Source: Naematelia aurantialba (taxonomy: Eukaryota; Basidiomycota; Tremellomycetes; Tremellales; Naemateliaceae). From it: DNA of 64,000 bases. Positions 54,487-64,000 of the stretch are shown here, piece by piece; the stretch's first letter is position 1; each line of letters opens with the position of its first letter. Made by a program: the position numbers and the translations under genes. Under the pieces are notes generated by a model. That model was not told the origin of the DNA. It saw only the letters and a list, made by a program, of their open reading frames with translations, and searched no databases. The stretch lies in contig JAKFAO010000009.1 in the NCBI GenBank assembly GCA_021527695.1, positions 186,001 to 250,000 of the forward strand. Direction: 5' to 3'.

Positions 54487-57156
54487 ATGGCCGAATCCGA
54501 GGATACATTGGCAGGCCAAGCCGAGACGCCTGACGCTGTGGCTCGCGGAACACCGACGCGAGCCGCCCTGTCAGTGGTCATCGAGGATGACCGGAGGTCG
54601 TCCGAGGCCACGCTGGTACCGTCTGCGGAGAAGGGCAGGGGCAAGAAACCCAGGGGCAGCGGGCGGACAGAGGGAGACGAGGACGCGCCCGAGATACCCA
54701 AGAACAACTTGGCCATCGTCATGCCTGCGTGAGTGCCCATGCGGCCCATACAATACCAGCACCGTCTGACGCGTTCCACAGGATCGGTCTGGTCGCGTTC
54801 ATTGCGGCCCTGGACCAGTCGGTACGTCGCACCCCATCCGCACCCGCCAAGAGCACAGAGTACAGAGTAACCGTAACCTTGCAGATTGTGTCGACGGCTC
54901 TGCCGACCATCGCGACCGAGCTCAATGCATCTGCATCGCAGTATTCATGGGTCGGCACATCGTACCTGCTCGGGCAGACGTTGATGTCGCCCATCAATGG
55001 GCGCCTCACGGATATCGTGGGGCGCAAACCCGCGCTATACACCTCGATCATGTTCCTGATGGTCTTTTCGGCTGTCTGCGGCTCGGCGAAGAGCATTGCT
55101 TGGTACGTCGCGTTCCCGATACTGTGTACTCTGCGATATTCTGATGGAAGCAGGTTGATTGTTGGGCGAGCGTTTGCAGGTATCGGCGGTGGCGCCATCG
55201 TCGGCTTGAGGTGAGCAGTCCTGACAGGTCACAGCAAATATGACACTGAAGCCCACTCTAGTCTCATCGTCGTCTGTAAGTTGCATAGTGCTGGTGGTGG
55301 GGTAGATGTGCTGAGCTTCACGTAGCCGACGTTGTGCCATTACACAAGCGCGGCGCATACCAGGGGTACCTTGGGGCGTCGTGGGGAGCTGCAGGCGCTC
55401 TCGGCCCCATCCTTGGAGGTATCCTGACCACCAAGGCCAACTGGTGAGTCCATCCGCTTGACGACACGATCACTTGACGACACGGTCACTTGACGACACG
55501 GTCACTTGACGACACGGTCAGCTGATGTCCGGTCTAGGCGGTGGTGTTTCTGTCAGTGTGACGTTGATCCCGATGACCTCGCTCGCTGATTCACGCAGAC
55601 ATCAACCTGCCCACTTGTGGTATCGCCCTCATCCTGCTCATCTTCACCCTCAAACTCAACCCCACCAAGGGCTCTCAGCTCGCCGAGCTCCGCCGGACGT
55701 TTGATTATCCCGGACTGTGCGTGCCGCCGCCCCCGTGCCCGCCGTGACCGCCGTGCTGATCCGCCGCAGGATCATGCTCATGACCGCCACTGCGCTGATC
55801 GTCATCGGTTTCTCCACGGCCGCCGACGAGGGCTTCTCGGTGCCGCGGTCGTACGGGATCATCGTCGCCGGCATCGTCGTGGCCATTGCCACTGTCGTGT
55901 ACTTTCTCGTCACCAAACGCAATGCCATCATCCCTGCGGTGGGTCTCTCCGTTGCCGACTCCCACAAGCCAACTGCTAATCCCGACAGCGCATGTTCAAG
56001 AACCGCACGACGACGTCGATCCTCATCGGCTCGTTCAACAACTCGTTCACGTTCATGCCGACCATGTTCTTGCTGCCGCAGTACTTTCAAGGCGTACGTG
56101 TCTCTCGTGAGCCGAGTCACGCTGACCACGCAGGTCCGCGGCGCATCGTCTCTGATGTCGGGCGTCATGCTCGTTCCATTCACCGTCACCTCGGCGCTCA
56201 TGGCCATCATAGGTCCGTGTCCGCATCCCACCGCGCCAGTACCAGCTGACCGCCGGCAGCTGGCCAAGTGATCACCCGCTGTCGCATTCTGCGCCCAATC
56301 ATATGGTTGGGGTACGGAGTGGGATGCCTGGGCTATGGGCTGTTTTGCGCGCTCCTCTCGCCAACGGCTGGGCTCGGCACGCAAGAGGGCGTGCAGGTGC
56401 TAGCGTCGGCCGGCTTCGGACTCGCCGTCGCGAGCCCCATGACGCTGCTCCAGGCTGCCATGCCGATCAAGGACATGGCGGCCGCCACCAGCGCCTGGGT
56501 GCTCATCCGCTCACTCGGCGCCACGACCGGTACGTACATGCCTCCCCGCGGGTGGCCGACGTCCAGCTGACCAAGCAGGTCTCGCTGTACACACCGCCGT
56601 GCTGAATGCCAGCCTGCGGTCGCGATACTCCAAGATTCCAGGGTACGGCACGACCTTCAGCCTGCCAACGGGCACCGGTGGCTACGCCGAGATCAAGAAC
56701 CTGCCAGATGGCGAAACCAAGACGGCCGTCCTCGTCGCGTTCACAGACTCGCTTCGCGTAGGCGTTGACTCTCGGTATTGTCTCATTGTTTCACTGTTGA
56801 CTTTTTTTTGCAGATCTGCTGGATCATCTGCTGTTCCGTGCTAGGCGCCGCCTTGTTGGTACGCCCACGCTTCTGTTGGACAGGATGCACTCGGCAGCTG
56901 ACCAGACTTACAGGCGTCTCTGTTTGTCAAATCATACAGCATGGACCGTGTGCAAGGCCGGGCAGTGCCTGCAGCGCCGGACGATATCGAGGCAAAGCCG
57001 GTCGAGGACGAGGTCGAGAACGCGGAAGCGACGCCGGACGGCGATGTGGACGGGAACGAGCAGGCAGATCTCTTCCCGGCCAGCACGCCGCACAGACGTA
57101 CTCCCAGCGTGGAAATCGCGACGTCTCTGTCCATCGCGCGCATGACCTCGCACTGA
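54487..57156 (+). CDS. DHA2-type (14-helix) MFS drug:proton antiporter
   Basis: A plasma-membrane exporter of the DHA2 major facilitator family, related to fungal multidrug and siderophore transporters; its cargo cannot be inferred. The cytosolic N-terminus (MAESEDTLAGQAETPDAV) is followed by IGLVAFIAALDQSIVSTALP, the first helix with the family LDxSIV motif. Further helices read WVGTSYLLGQTLMSPINGRL followed by TDIVGRK (motif A), GRAFAGIGGGAIVGLS, GPILGGILTT (motif C), WRWCFYINLPTCGIALILL, IMLMTATALIVIGFSTAADE, SVPRSYGIIVAGIVVAIATV, MSGVMLVPFTVTSALMAII and RICWIICCSVLGAALL. The long acidic C-terminal tail ends SIARMTSH. About twelve introns interrupt it, one with a 16-base tandem repeat. Confidence 0.92.
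55455..55522 (+). repeat. Intronic 16-base array in the DHA2 gene
   Basis: Four tandem copies of CTTGACGACACGGTCA, the first slightly different, begin about ten bases after the 5' splice site that follows KANW. Confidence 0.9.
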
Positions 57157-57474
57157 GGCGAGCGGGGAGCGAGATGCGGGATGGGGACGAGCCAAATACA
57201 TTGTTATAATGCTCTGTGAATCTGTCCAGACGTTGAGAACACCGCACGCAGCGGCGTGGCAGCAGGCGTTCAGTGCCAAGCGTGCAGAAGCAACCAAGTG
57301 AGGTCCTAGTAGGTTCGTCTGGTTCCTCTTGGCCTCGCACAGCTTGCCCGCAACCGCGTTTGCCCAGGATGAAGCTTGTAACAAGGCATATGGATACTTG
57401 GAAGGATGGAAGCTGAAACAAAGGCGTTCACTGCATAGTCTCCTGATACTGTACTGTGCATGTCGCAGCCCTCC
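57157..57474. other. Convergent 3' region
   Basis: This is the space between the stops of the DHA2 gene and the small reverse gene; nothing is seen. Confidence 0.4.
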
Positions 57475-58031
57475 TTACTTGGTCAGACCGCCGTTATCAT
57501 ACGACGCCGATCCTCCTTCCGCGCCGGCCTTGGACGCAGCCTGGCGGTCACCGCCTGGGCGGATCAGCGTTGGAAGTAGGTACAACGAGAGGAATGATTC
57601 ACCGAAACCGTGCTCGGCGCTCGTACGCTTGTCCTCCCCGCCGTCCTTCTTCTGACCGCCGTGCTGGCTTGGCCTGGTCGTGTCAGCTTCACTCGACACT
57701 CGACACCCCGATACCCCGCACCCCGACGCCGGACATCTCGACGCTCCGGCGCCAGGACACGTAACCCCGACACGGAGGCTAGGCTACGTGAAAGCCGTAG
57801 AACCCACTTGTAGACGCCGTCTTCGCCAGTCCCGTCCGTCACGAGACTCGACGTGCCGTCGCCTTCCTCCTCGAACCCCACGCCCTGCTGTCCGTGGGAG
57901 CCGCCTCCGTGCTGCCCTGTCAGCTAGGCGACGACAAAGCAGACAGCGCCCACCTCCTTGAATCGGAGGTCAGGACTGCCATCTTGCTTGAGATGCGTCT
58001 CGCTGTTAGAGTGTCCTGGCTCGGAAGACAT
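57475..58031 (-). CDS. Small hydrophilic Gly/Lys-rich protein
   Basis: I do not recognise a family. The ATG at 58029-58031 opens MSSEPGHSNSETHLKQDGSP. After an intron (donor GTGGGC, acceptor GGGCAG) come HGGGSHGQQGVGFEEEGDGT and SSLVTDGTGEDG; a longer intron leads to AKHGGQKKDGGEDKRTSAEH. A 48-base intron (branch GCTGATC, acceptor CCCAG) gives GGDRQAASKAGAEGGSASYD and the stop at 57475-57477. The product of about 130 residues would be extremely hydrophilic, rich in Gly, Lys, Glu and Ser, as in stress-related hydrophilins, but that is only composition. The 48-base intron keeps frame if retained, adding a hydrophobic piece. The donor of the middle intron (near 57805) is not settled. Confidence 0.55.
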
Positions 58032-58641
58032 TGTCCCGCTGTTGCTGATGAGCTTGAGTGGTGTTGTCAGCAGAGATGCAGAATGGAATCAGTGGGCAGT
58101 CAGATCGTCCACGTCGACACGCCGTGTACGGTACGCGATATATACTGGTGCATCATGACGCAGACAATAACGATGATCGGGACTGATCAGACCAGAATCG
58201 GGACTGATCAGACTAGACGGGATCGGGCGTCGATCGTGCCCAATGGCGTTCCAGTCTGAGCGGTGAGACAGTCACGCTTTACGGTGCATGACGCAAACAC
58301 CACGCTCAGTCGCAGCTTTGAGGTCGCTCGGTAAGAACACAGACTCGCGCCATCAGACCGAGCAAGCGTGCGTAACGTATGCTGAAGTAGAGCCGAGGCG
58401 AGGCGGTCTGGGGCTGACTCTCGAAGTGCATTCGCGATTGCCTTGTGGCTTCATATGTCGCACATCAGCCTTGCCGCATAAGAACACCTGGTTGACGCAG
58501 AGTGATCCCTAGGACAACTTTCATCGCTCAAACTGATCACGCTACAGAGAAGAAACGGGCGGCGTACACGATCCCAAGCACTGGTACAAGAGCTACAAGC
58601 GAGAGAAAGACAAGATACACTACAAGGCACAGCCCCCGAGC
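58032..58641. other. Intergenic region, nothing recognised
   Basis: This holds the promoter of the small reverse gene and the 3' end of the next. A doubled GGGACTGATCAGACYAGA repeat (58179-58215) is visible. Confidence 0.5.
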
Positions 58642-60348
58642 CTAGTAAGCCACCAACCCCACGGCCTTCTTTGTCTTTTCCGATATCTGAGGCGGGCCGT
58701 ACGGAAGTAGAACGTTCCAGGCGGCCTCTTGGTCGTCCTTGATGACAAAGTCGGTCGGGTCGTGCGACTACAGTCCCGTTTGTTCAGCTATTTGCCCAGT
58801 CGCTCAGGATAGAAGACCGACGGTGCAGTAACCCCGTTTGAACGCTTCGACCTTGCGCTCGCGCTGGTCAGGGGTCATAAACTCGTCCGGCTTGTAGCAG
58901 ATGTCTGATGGGAATGTCAGCGTGGAGACCCGCGACGTGCCATCGACGATGCTGATCTGGGGATGTCGATGCCCGAGATGGGCATGGCCTCACAGATAGC
59001 GAATCGCTTTCTGTCCCGCATCGGCGCGGCGCCATAGTGCACCGTTCTCGAGTCCCAGAGGACAAAGTCCCCGGGCTCCATGTCGGGCTTGACCCACTCG
59101 CAACCACGGTCAGTAAACCACTTGAGCTGTTCGTCGGTCCAGTTATAGCCATCGCGCTTTGTCCATCCGTCGGCGGGCTGCAGCCGTAGCCGTCAGCATC
59201 GACCCAACAAGAACAGGTAGTGTCCAAGGAGTGTCTCACCTCGAGGTGTTTGTGCTCTTCAAAGTACTTGCCGAATAACGGGGCAGTCCCCTTCATGACT
59301 ACCAAGCCTCCGTCCTGTGGGCCGATGGGGAGCTGGATTCGCCATCAGCCGAGTACACCTAGGCCATCTCACGAGGTTCAAAAGACCCTGGATGCAATGC
59401 GTCCATGGTCGATAGGCGCTTTGGTCCGACTTCGCACATTAGCTCTTTATCGACTTTGAGAATTCAGACTACGCAGACTATGCAGACTACGCAGACTATG
59501 CAGACTATGCTGGTATACAGGCTATGCCAAATGAAGGTGCACAAGAGACTCACATGTGGCCAGGGCGCTTTGTTGCCTTGCACCTGTTCAGCAGGGAGCG
59601 GTACCGCCAGGCTCCCACCGTCTGCACACGTCAGTCCACGGCAGCTCACACTACTTCTGAAGGCGCAGGACGCACCAAACGAAACGGTCAGCTTGTCGGT
59701 ACCCCAGATCTTCTCGAACAGATCCACAATCCCAGGCTCGGACTTGGCGTCCCAGACGAACTGGGCGTGCGCAAATGAGTACCTGAATTAGACCGGTCAA
59801 CTTGCGGCCCCACCCGGAGAGGGTGTGACAGTTGAGGGAATGAGACAATGGTAGAGAAGAACAAGGCAGAGACGGTGAAAGAAGAGGCAAGCGCACTGGC
59901 TGTAGAGTCCTCCGTGGTTGTGCTTTGGCAGCTTCTTGACGTCCCACGTCGTGGGGTCGTCCCGCTTGTACCCAAACTTGAGGCCCTCTAGCCAGTCTTC
60001 CCCCTGCCGCGCATACGCTTCCGCCCGTTCCTTGGGCACCACGCCCTTGACCACGACAAACTGGTGTAGTCGACCGTCAGCCCGGCCACTTGCACGCTGG
60101 GAGGGCGAGGGGCTTAGAGAGAAGAGGGGAGGTGAAGAGGAGAGGTGAAGAGACGGGAATGAGGTGAGGAGATGGGAGGTACGGTGAAGAGACGGGAGGG
60201 GAGGGGATGCACCCACGCCATCACGCTCGAGGTCTTTGAGCCACTGAGGCGAGTCTGGCTTGACCGCCATCTTCGGCGACGGCCTGTCGACGTTCATGGG
60301 GCCCTTGGCATCGTTCCATTGCCCTTGGGATACAAATTGCACTACCAT
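58642..60348 (-). CDS. Phytanoyl-CoA dioxygenase (PhyH)-like enzyme
   Basis: PhyH-family proteins are Fe(II)/2-oxoglutarate dioxygenases; natural substrates of the fungal members vary and none is implied here. The first exon is MVVQFVSQGQWNDAKGPMNV and QWLKDLERDGVAFVVVKGVV, the usual start. Later exons give WLEGLKFGYKRDDPTTW, YSFAHAQFVWDAKSEPGIV, FEKIWGTDKLTVSFDGGSLA and NKAPWPH. The join PH-SDQSAYRPW, using donor GTGAGT and an AAG acceptor, recreates the HxD iron motif. Then come CIQGLLNLPIGPQDGGLVVM, YNWTDEQLKWFTDRGCEWVK, PGDFVLWDSRTVHYGAAPMR with the distal His and the 2-oxoglutarate Arg, KRFAICEAMPI, and a last exon ending KKAVGLVAY. No peroxisomal signal is present at the end. Confidence 0.85.
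59464..59516 (-). repeat. CAGACTATG array in a PhyH-like intron
   Basis: About five copies of the 9-base unit CAGACTATG/CAGACTACG lie between the HxD half-exons, within an intron. Confidence 0.85.
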
Positions 60349-60740
60349 TGTGAGCGCGGTACAGTAAGCAGATGTCTAGAGCTCCTCGAGTGAACCTGCA
60401 GTGCATGCCAAGGCCACGTTGTATCCTGCGCTCGAGGTCAGCTGAAGTGGAATCGGCCCGAAACGCAGTAGCAAAGTGGGGGACCGGAGTGGGGGACTCG
60501 CGGCGCCGAATCGCGTCCTTGGCATTTGCACATTCGCTGCATGTGTATTGTGGACTGTGTAGCGTGGCATGTGGCAGCGCAGCAGAGTGCTTGGACAGAC
60601 CCGGAGGGCAGCAGCAGAGCTGCATGTTCTATAGGTGATGCCCATCTACGTGGAGAACGAAAAGATGGCCAGCACCCAGGAGAGATACGGAAATCCGATC
60701 GTCATGTCCATAATTGTCCGACTTGCTGCATTGTGGGCCA
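60349..60740. other. Intergenic region, nothing recognised
   Basis: It lies between the start of the PhyH-like gene and the stop of the ChaC gene, both reverse; no gene or element is seen. Confidence 0.4.
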
Positions 60741-62310
60741 TCAGCCGTCCAGCCGCTTGACGGCAGCCTTGATCCTCGGTCAGATGTCATCGGTACCCGG
60801 GAGGGCCCACTCACTTCTAGCTCGAACAGATAGTCGTCCCGGACATGCGGGTACAGGGTTCGGACCGACTCGGCAAGCTTGTACAGGTAGTCCTACGGCA
60901 TGTCAGGCTCGCCCGCTTATGGTTGGTGGTCAACAAAGCACGAGGGAAGGGATGAGGATGGGCACAGACGGTAGGTTCTGGCAAGACACACCTTATTGGG
61001 CCCGGACGGGCCATAGCGCTCGTGGATCGTGGCCGCGAGGTGCGACATCGGCTCGACCCCGACTAACGAGATACGTTTCAGCGTTGAAACGAGACCAGTG
61101 ACCAGGGAGCGGTCGGCCAATTGCCGCAAGCAGTGTGGCAGACCCACCAAAGGCCGGGTTATCAAGCCGGCCTATCCAGATGGTAGCCTGCTGGGCTCAG
61201 CTGAGCAGACGCAGATCCGACGAATAACGTACACCCTGAACAACGGGGACTTCCTGGCCGTTGCTCATGGTGAAGACGGTGACTTCGTGCGAGGTGTATC
61301 CGTTCTGTGAGCACGTCAGTGCGCGGACGAGGTCGCTGATGATGCGCAGACGAGAGAAGGCAGGGAGGTGCGGGAAGGAGGGAAGGGAGGGAGGAGAAGA
61401 AGGACGATGATGACAAGCTGGCTGGGACAGTCGGACGCCGGACGGGATCGCAAAACGTATATAGAGGCGGGGAGCGATGGAGACGACTGCAGTCTGGAGT
61501 GTCAGGCAGAAGTAATCACCTTTTCGCGATGCTCTGTCGCTCAGCTCACCCAGCGCATGATGACAACGACCTCCCACTCACCCATATATGCCCGAACGTG
61601 CTCTTCGAACGCTTCGTCTATCCGGTAGGCGACACCCCATACGTAGTCGTCTCCTTGCAGGACTGCGTTCTGGTCCTTGTGGGCTTGTAGTTCCTGGCCT
61701 GGGAGAGCGTGTAGCTCCTGGCCGCCTCTGTAGGCTTGTAGCTCATGGCCTCTGTGAGCTTGTAGCGTATGGTCTCTGTGGGCTGGGAGCGCTGTCCGCC
61801 CTTGATACGCCTGTGACGCCTCGACACCACAGAGACGCGCCCAGTCGGCCGCCTCGATGACAGTCACGACGCGGCCCGGCGCCCCGGGCGTGCCGCGGTG
61901 GTCGATCGAGGACTGGGCAAAGCGCCTCACGACGGACTTCACGTACCCGCTTCCTGGGTGGGTCAGCCGGACTGAACCTGTTGTGTGGATAGCTCGTGTA
62001 CAGCACGCGTAGGAAGCACTGGCGAGGAAAGCACTCGGATCGTACTGTGACCAAACACCGACGGCTAGAATGCCAGATCACACATCCACATCCACATCCA
62101 CATCCACATCCACATCCACATCCACATCCACATCCACATCCACATCCACATCCACATCCACTCGCCGCACACACGACACTCGCCGCACACGACACTCACG
62201 CTGTTCGACCGCATGCGGTCTGCGCCTCTCAGCATCTACTCACGCCGACCAAGCCTGGCTCACGGAGGTTTCCAGATCAACGATCCATACCCGAAGATCC
62301 AGTATACCAT
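60741..62310 (-). CDS. ChaC-type gamma-glutamylcyclotransferase
   Basis: Glutathione-specific gamma-glutamylcyclotransferase (yeast Gcg1) cleaves glutathione in the cytosol to 5-oxoproline and Cys-Gly. The first exon at 62310-62265 reads [16 protein letters not shown] with the substrate-binding YGSL. Further exons give [56 protein letters not shown], a join to the catalytic-Glu segment [59 protein letters not shown], and a last exon AAVKRLDG. Between GVEAS and QGDDYVWGV sits a repeat insert of about 40 residues (61675-61800) not found in typical family members. The join after WKPP is uncertain: the first intron (about 62264 to 61950) contains a hexamer repeat, and the only frame-keeping acceptor I found is an AAG near 61950, which makes the WKPP-GYVK loop a few residues shorter than usual. 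Confidence 0.85.
61675..61800 (-). repeat. Coding tandem repeat in the ChaC gene
   Basis: Four or five degenerate 24-30-base units (core GGCTTGTAGCTC on the forward strand) encode [18 protein letters not shown] and related sequence inside the ChaC frame. Confidence 0.75.
62083..62160 (-). repeat. CATCCA hexamer array in the first ChaC intron
   Basis: Thirteen perfect tandem copies of CATCCA (GTGGAT on the coding strand, that is TGGATG phases). Confidence 0.95.
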
Positions 62311-62698
62311 CGACAATGCTATGTAGCTACGCGCTGTGCGCCGCTCCGATTTGCTCTGTATGTGCTCGATGTGCCGTGTACGAGGATTTGCTTGTATGCT
62401 CTGTGCTTTGCGCGATTCGCGTGGCCCTACTGCGACTGGGACTTGTCCCGACCTATCGCTGACTCCAAGGCGAAGAGTTTGATAAACGTAAGGTCAGACG
62501 CACATACCGAGTTACAGCAAGTGAATTTGTTCAGGTCAGCGCAGCGCAGTAAACAGCGCCGCGGTTCAAGAGACACGAATCCATCGCTTCGCATGCATAC
62601 TTGACATGCATGCCCATGCAAACTGCCGCACATGCAAACTGCAGCACATGCATACAGCACCACATACATGCATATATGCGCACAATAAACAGCTTCAA
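62311..62698. other. Intergenic region, nothing recognised
   Basis: It includes the ChaC promoter and a CATGCATGCCCATGCAAACTG-like direct repeat series (62590-62670); no gene is seen. Confidence 0.45.
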
Positions 62699-64000
62699 TC
62701 ACCGGCCCGCCAGCACCTCGAGCTCCCGCACCCTCTCCTCGAGGCGTCTCTTCTCCGCCGCGGTGTCGTCCAACAGACCTCTGAGCACGACGACCTCCTC
62801 CCTCAGGCCGTGAGCATCGTCCGTTGCCGCGCTGAGCGCTTCTAGCAGTGCATCCACCTCGAGCTGATGTTTCGTCCGTGCGCCTGCGTCTCCGTCTTTG
62901 ACGCTCGTGCTGATGCTCGTCTTTACGTTGGGAGAAAACTCGTCCGTGTTCATGGACATACGCGGCACGGCCTTGCGTCTCGACGTCCTGGGAGACGCGC
63001 AGCCTTTTGTTCTCGTCCTGGGAGACGCAGCCGATGCAGACGGCCGTCTCATTGTACTGGGAGACGCAGTAGATGCAGACGGTCGCCTGATGGTACTCGG
63101 ACTCGCAGCAGATGCAGACGGCCGCCGGACGGTACTGGGCGACGCAGCAGCCGCGGAGGGTCGCCTGATCGTACTGGGAGATCCCCTCGCCGCAGATACT
63201 CGTCTAAGAGCAGTGGGCGACGCGCATGGCAGAACCGACGCTCTACCTGATGCGGGATCTTGCGTGTGGGCCCGTTCGTGGCGATTCAAAAAACTCGCCC
63301 GCCGAGCGATATCGGGGCTGATCTTGGCGCGCCCAAATGGTCCATGACGCGTAGGCGTCTCGTCGTCCCCCTGACTACCTGACATGCTCGCGCGACCCAG
63401 ACCCAGCACAGCCCGACGACGAGGAGAGGCCGGCTCGTCCCATGGGTTGCTGATGCTCGAGTGCCGTGTTTCTCTTCCACGATAACGGCCGCCAGATCGG
63501 CACGATGCTGGCGCCACCGACGTCTTCCATTCACCCAAGCTCTGGTGGTGCCGCGTATGATGCTGATGCGGCGGCTGATGATGGTGCTGGTGTTGGTGCT
63601 GACGTTGCTGGTGCTGTTGAGCGAGACGTGGTCGAAAACAGTCCATCGACGACATGGGCCTCGCGCGTCTTTCAAGACCCTCGGCCTTGCGGCGAGACTG
63701 CGAATGCACTGCCGTAGGCGACACGGGTGAAGGCGGAGACGGCGGTCTGTCCAACTGCGACCTGGCAGGCAGAGTGGACGTCTTGGCCAGACGTTCCAGC
63801 ACGACGAGGCGCTCTTCCGCCTCGTCAGAGCGCCCGTGGACCCGCGAGCCTCGGGCGTCTGGCAGGCGGCCGAGACTCAGGCGCCGGGCGTGATGAGCCC
63901 GTTCGGCAGAGTACCATCCTGGTCCTTGGGTCTGTTCCAGCTCCTCGATCAGGTTCTTCCTGCTCGCGAGACTGGCGATATCATGTGTCGACCGACTACG
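62699..64000 (-). CDS. Partial gene, repeat plus coiled-coil protein
   Basis: The reverse frame is open from the window end at 64000 to a stop at 62699-62701, so the 5' part lies outside. I do not recognise it. From N to C it reads THDIASLASRKNLIEELEQT, SDEAEERLVVLERLAKTSTL, a Gln/His-rich run (QQHQQRQHQHQHHHQPPHQH, 63560-63625), and then four tandem copies of a 13-residue unit of the form SPSTIRRPSASAA (63018-63180, 39 bases per unit) flanked by divergent copies. It ends with a leucine-heptad helix, VDALLEALSAATDDAHGLRE, EVVVLRGLLDDTAAEKRRLE, ERVRELEVLAGR, likely a coiled coil for dimerisation. The basic Ser/Thr-Pro-rich repeat would be a good kinase target, which is inference. A scaffold or cytoskeletal role is possible. 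Confidence 0.75.
   Translation of the reverse strand, partial: RSRSTHDIASLASRKNLIEELEQTQGPGWYSAERAHHARRLSLGRLPDARGSRVHGRSDEAEERLVVLERLAKTSTLPARSQLDRPPSPPSPVSPTAVHSQSRRKAEGLERRARPMSSMDCFRPRLAQQHQQRQHQHQHHHQPPHQHHTRHHQSLGEWKTSVAPASCRSGGRYRGRETRHSSISNPWDEPASPRRRAVLGLGRASMSGSQGDDETPTRHGPFGRAKISPDIARRASFLNRHERAHTQDPASGRASVLPCASPTALRRVSAARGSPSTIRRPSAAAASPSTVRRPSASAASPSTIRRPSASTASPSTMRRPSASAASPRTRTKGCASPRTSRRKAVPRMSMNTDEFSPNVKTSISTSVKDGDAGARTKHQLEVDALLEALSAATDDAHGLREEVVVLRGLLDDTAAEKRRLEERVRELEVLAGR

Noticed and set aside
62083..62160. CATCCA hexamers as telomeric repeat
   Set aside because: The array is internal, short, and lies inside an intron of a conserved gene; it does not match usual fungal telomere units.
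54487..62310. Transporter, oxygenase and reductase genes as a secondary-metabolite cluster
   Set aside because: No backbone enzyme (polyketide synthase, peptide synthetase, terpene synthase) is present and the genes are interleaved with housekeeping functions.
1..64000. tRNA genes
   Set aside because: I looked for GGTTCGAATCC-like B boxes with matching A boxes and acceptor stems and saw none that fold convincingly; a covariance search could still find one.
1..64000. Transposon or retroelement remains
   Set aside because: No reverse transcriptase, integrase or transposase motifs and no long terminal or inverted repeats were seen.

Overview
The window is nuclear DNA of a fungus, most likely a basidiomycete yeast of the Tremellomycetes (Cryptococcus/Trichosporon relatives). 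What shows this is GC-rich, tightly packed single genes on both strands, nearly every gene cut by several introns of about 45-70 bases with GCTGAC/GCTAAC-type branch sites, and a eukaryotic housekeeping gene set (autophagy kinase, nuclear pore, spliceosome, SNARE, peroxisome and URA3 genes). The lineage is an inference from gene style and protein resemblance, not a database result. There are no operons, no bacterial-type systems, no CRISPR array and no transposon that I can support.

Layout. 1-7684: ATG1 and EAF7, both forward, separated by 1.5 kb of simple-sequence-rich DNA. 7896-16026: three reverse genes (a large unrecognised low-complexity protein, a 2-oxoglutarate oxygenase and a Sec14-type lipid-transfer protein). 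16319-25167: forward genes for nascent-polypeptide-associated complex alpha, a lone 5S rRNA gene, a purine-cytosine permease and a peroxisomal Lon protease. 25480-32395: SF3B6 (reverse, with a 12-base microexon), zuotin, UFD1 and URA3 (reverse). 32396-45171: a doubtful reverse gene, an MFSD1-like transporter, a YML020W-like hydrolase (reverse), the SNARE TLG2 and a three-RRM protein. 45472-54486: NUP53 (reverse), PEX12, a small unknown protein (reverse), a LIM-like zinc protein, an aldo-keto reductase (reverse) and a doubtful small membrane protein (reverse). 54487-64000: a DHA2 drug-type transporter, a small hydrophilic protein, a phytanoyl-CoA-dioxygenase-like enzyme, a ChaC glutathione-degrading enzyme and a repeat/coiled-coil protein cut by the window end; these last four are all reverse.

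The genes do not form one pathway. Weak themes are proteostasis (ATG1, NAC alpha, zuotin, UFD1, Lon) and peroxisomes (Lon with an ARL tail, PEX12). The most unusual structural property is that many introns and shared 3' regions carry their own short tandem arrays, each with a different unit. The best candidates for undescribed biology are the 107-residue LIM-like zinc protein at 50836-51344, the 129-residue four-exon protein at 48564-49133, the SF3B6 microexon, and the intron-confined minisatellites. Gene spans below run from start to stop codon and include introns; I derived exon joins by hand from splice consensus and reading frame.
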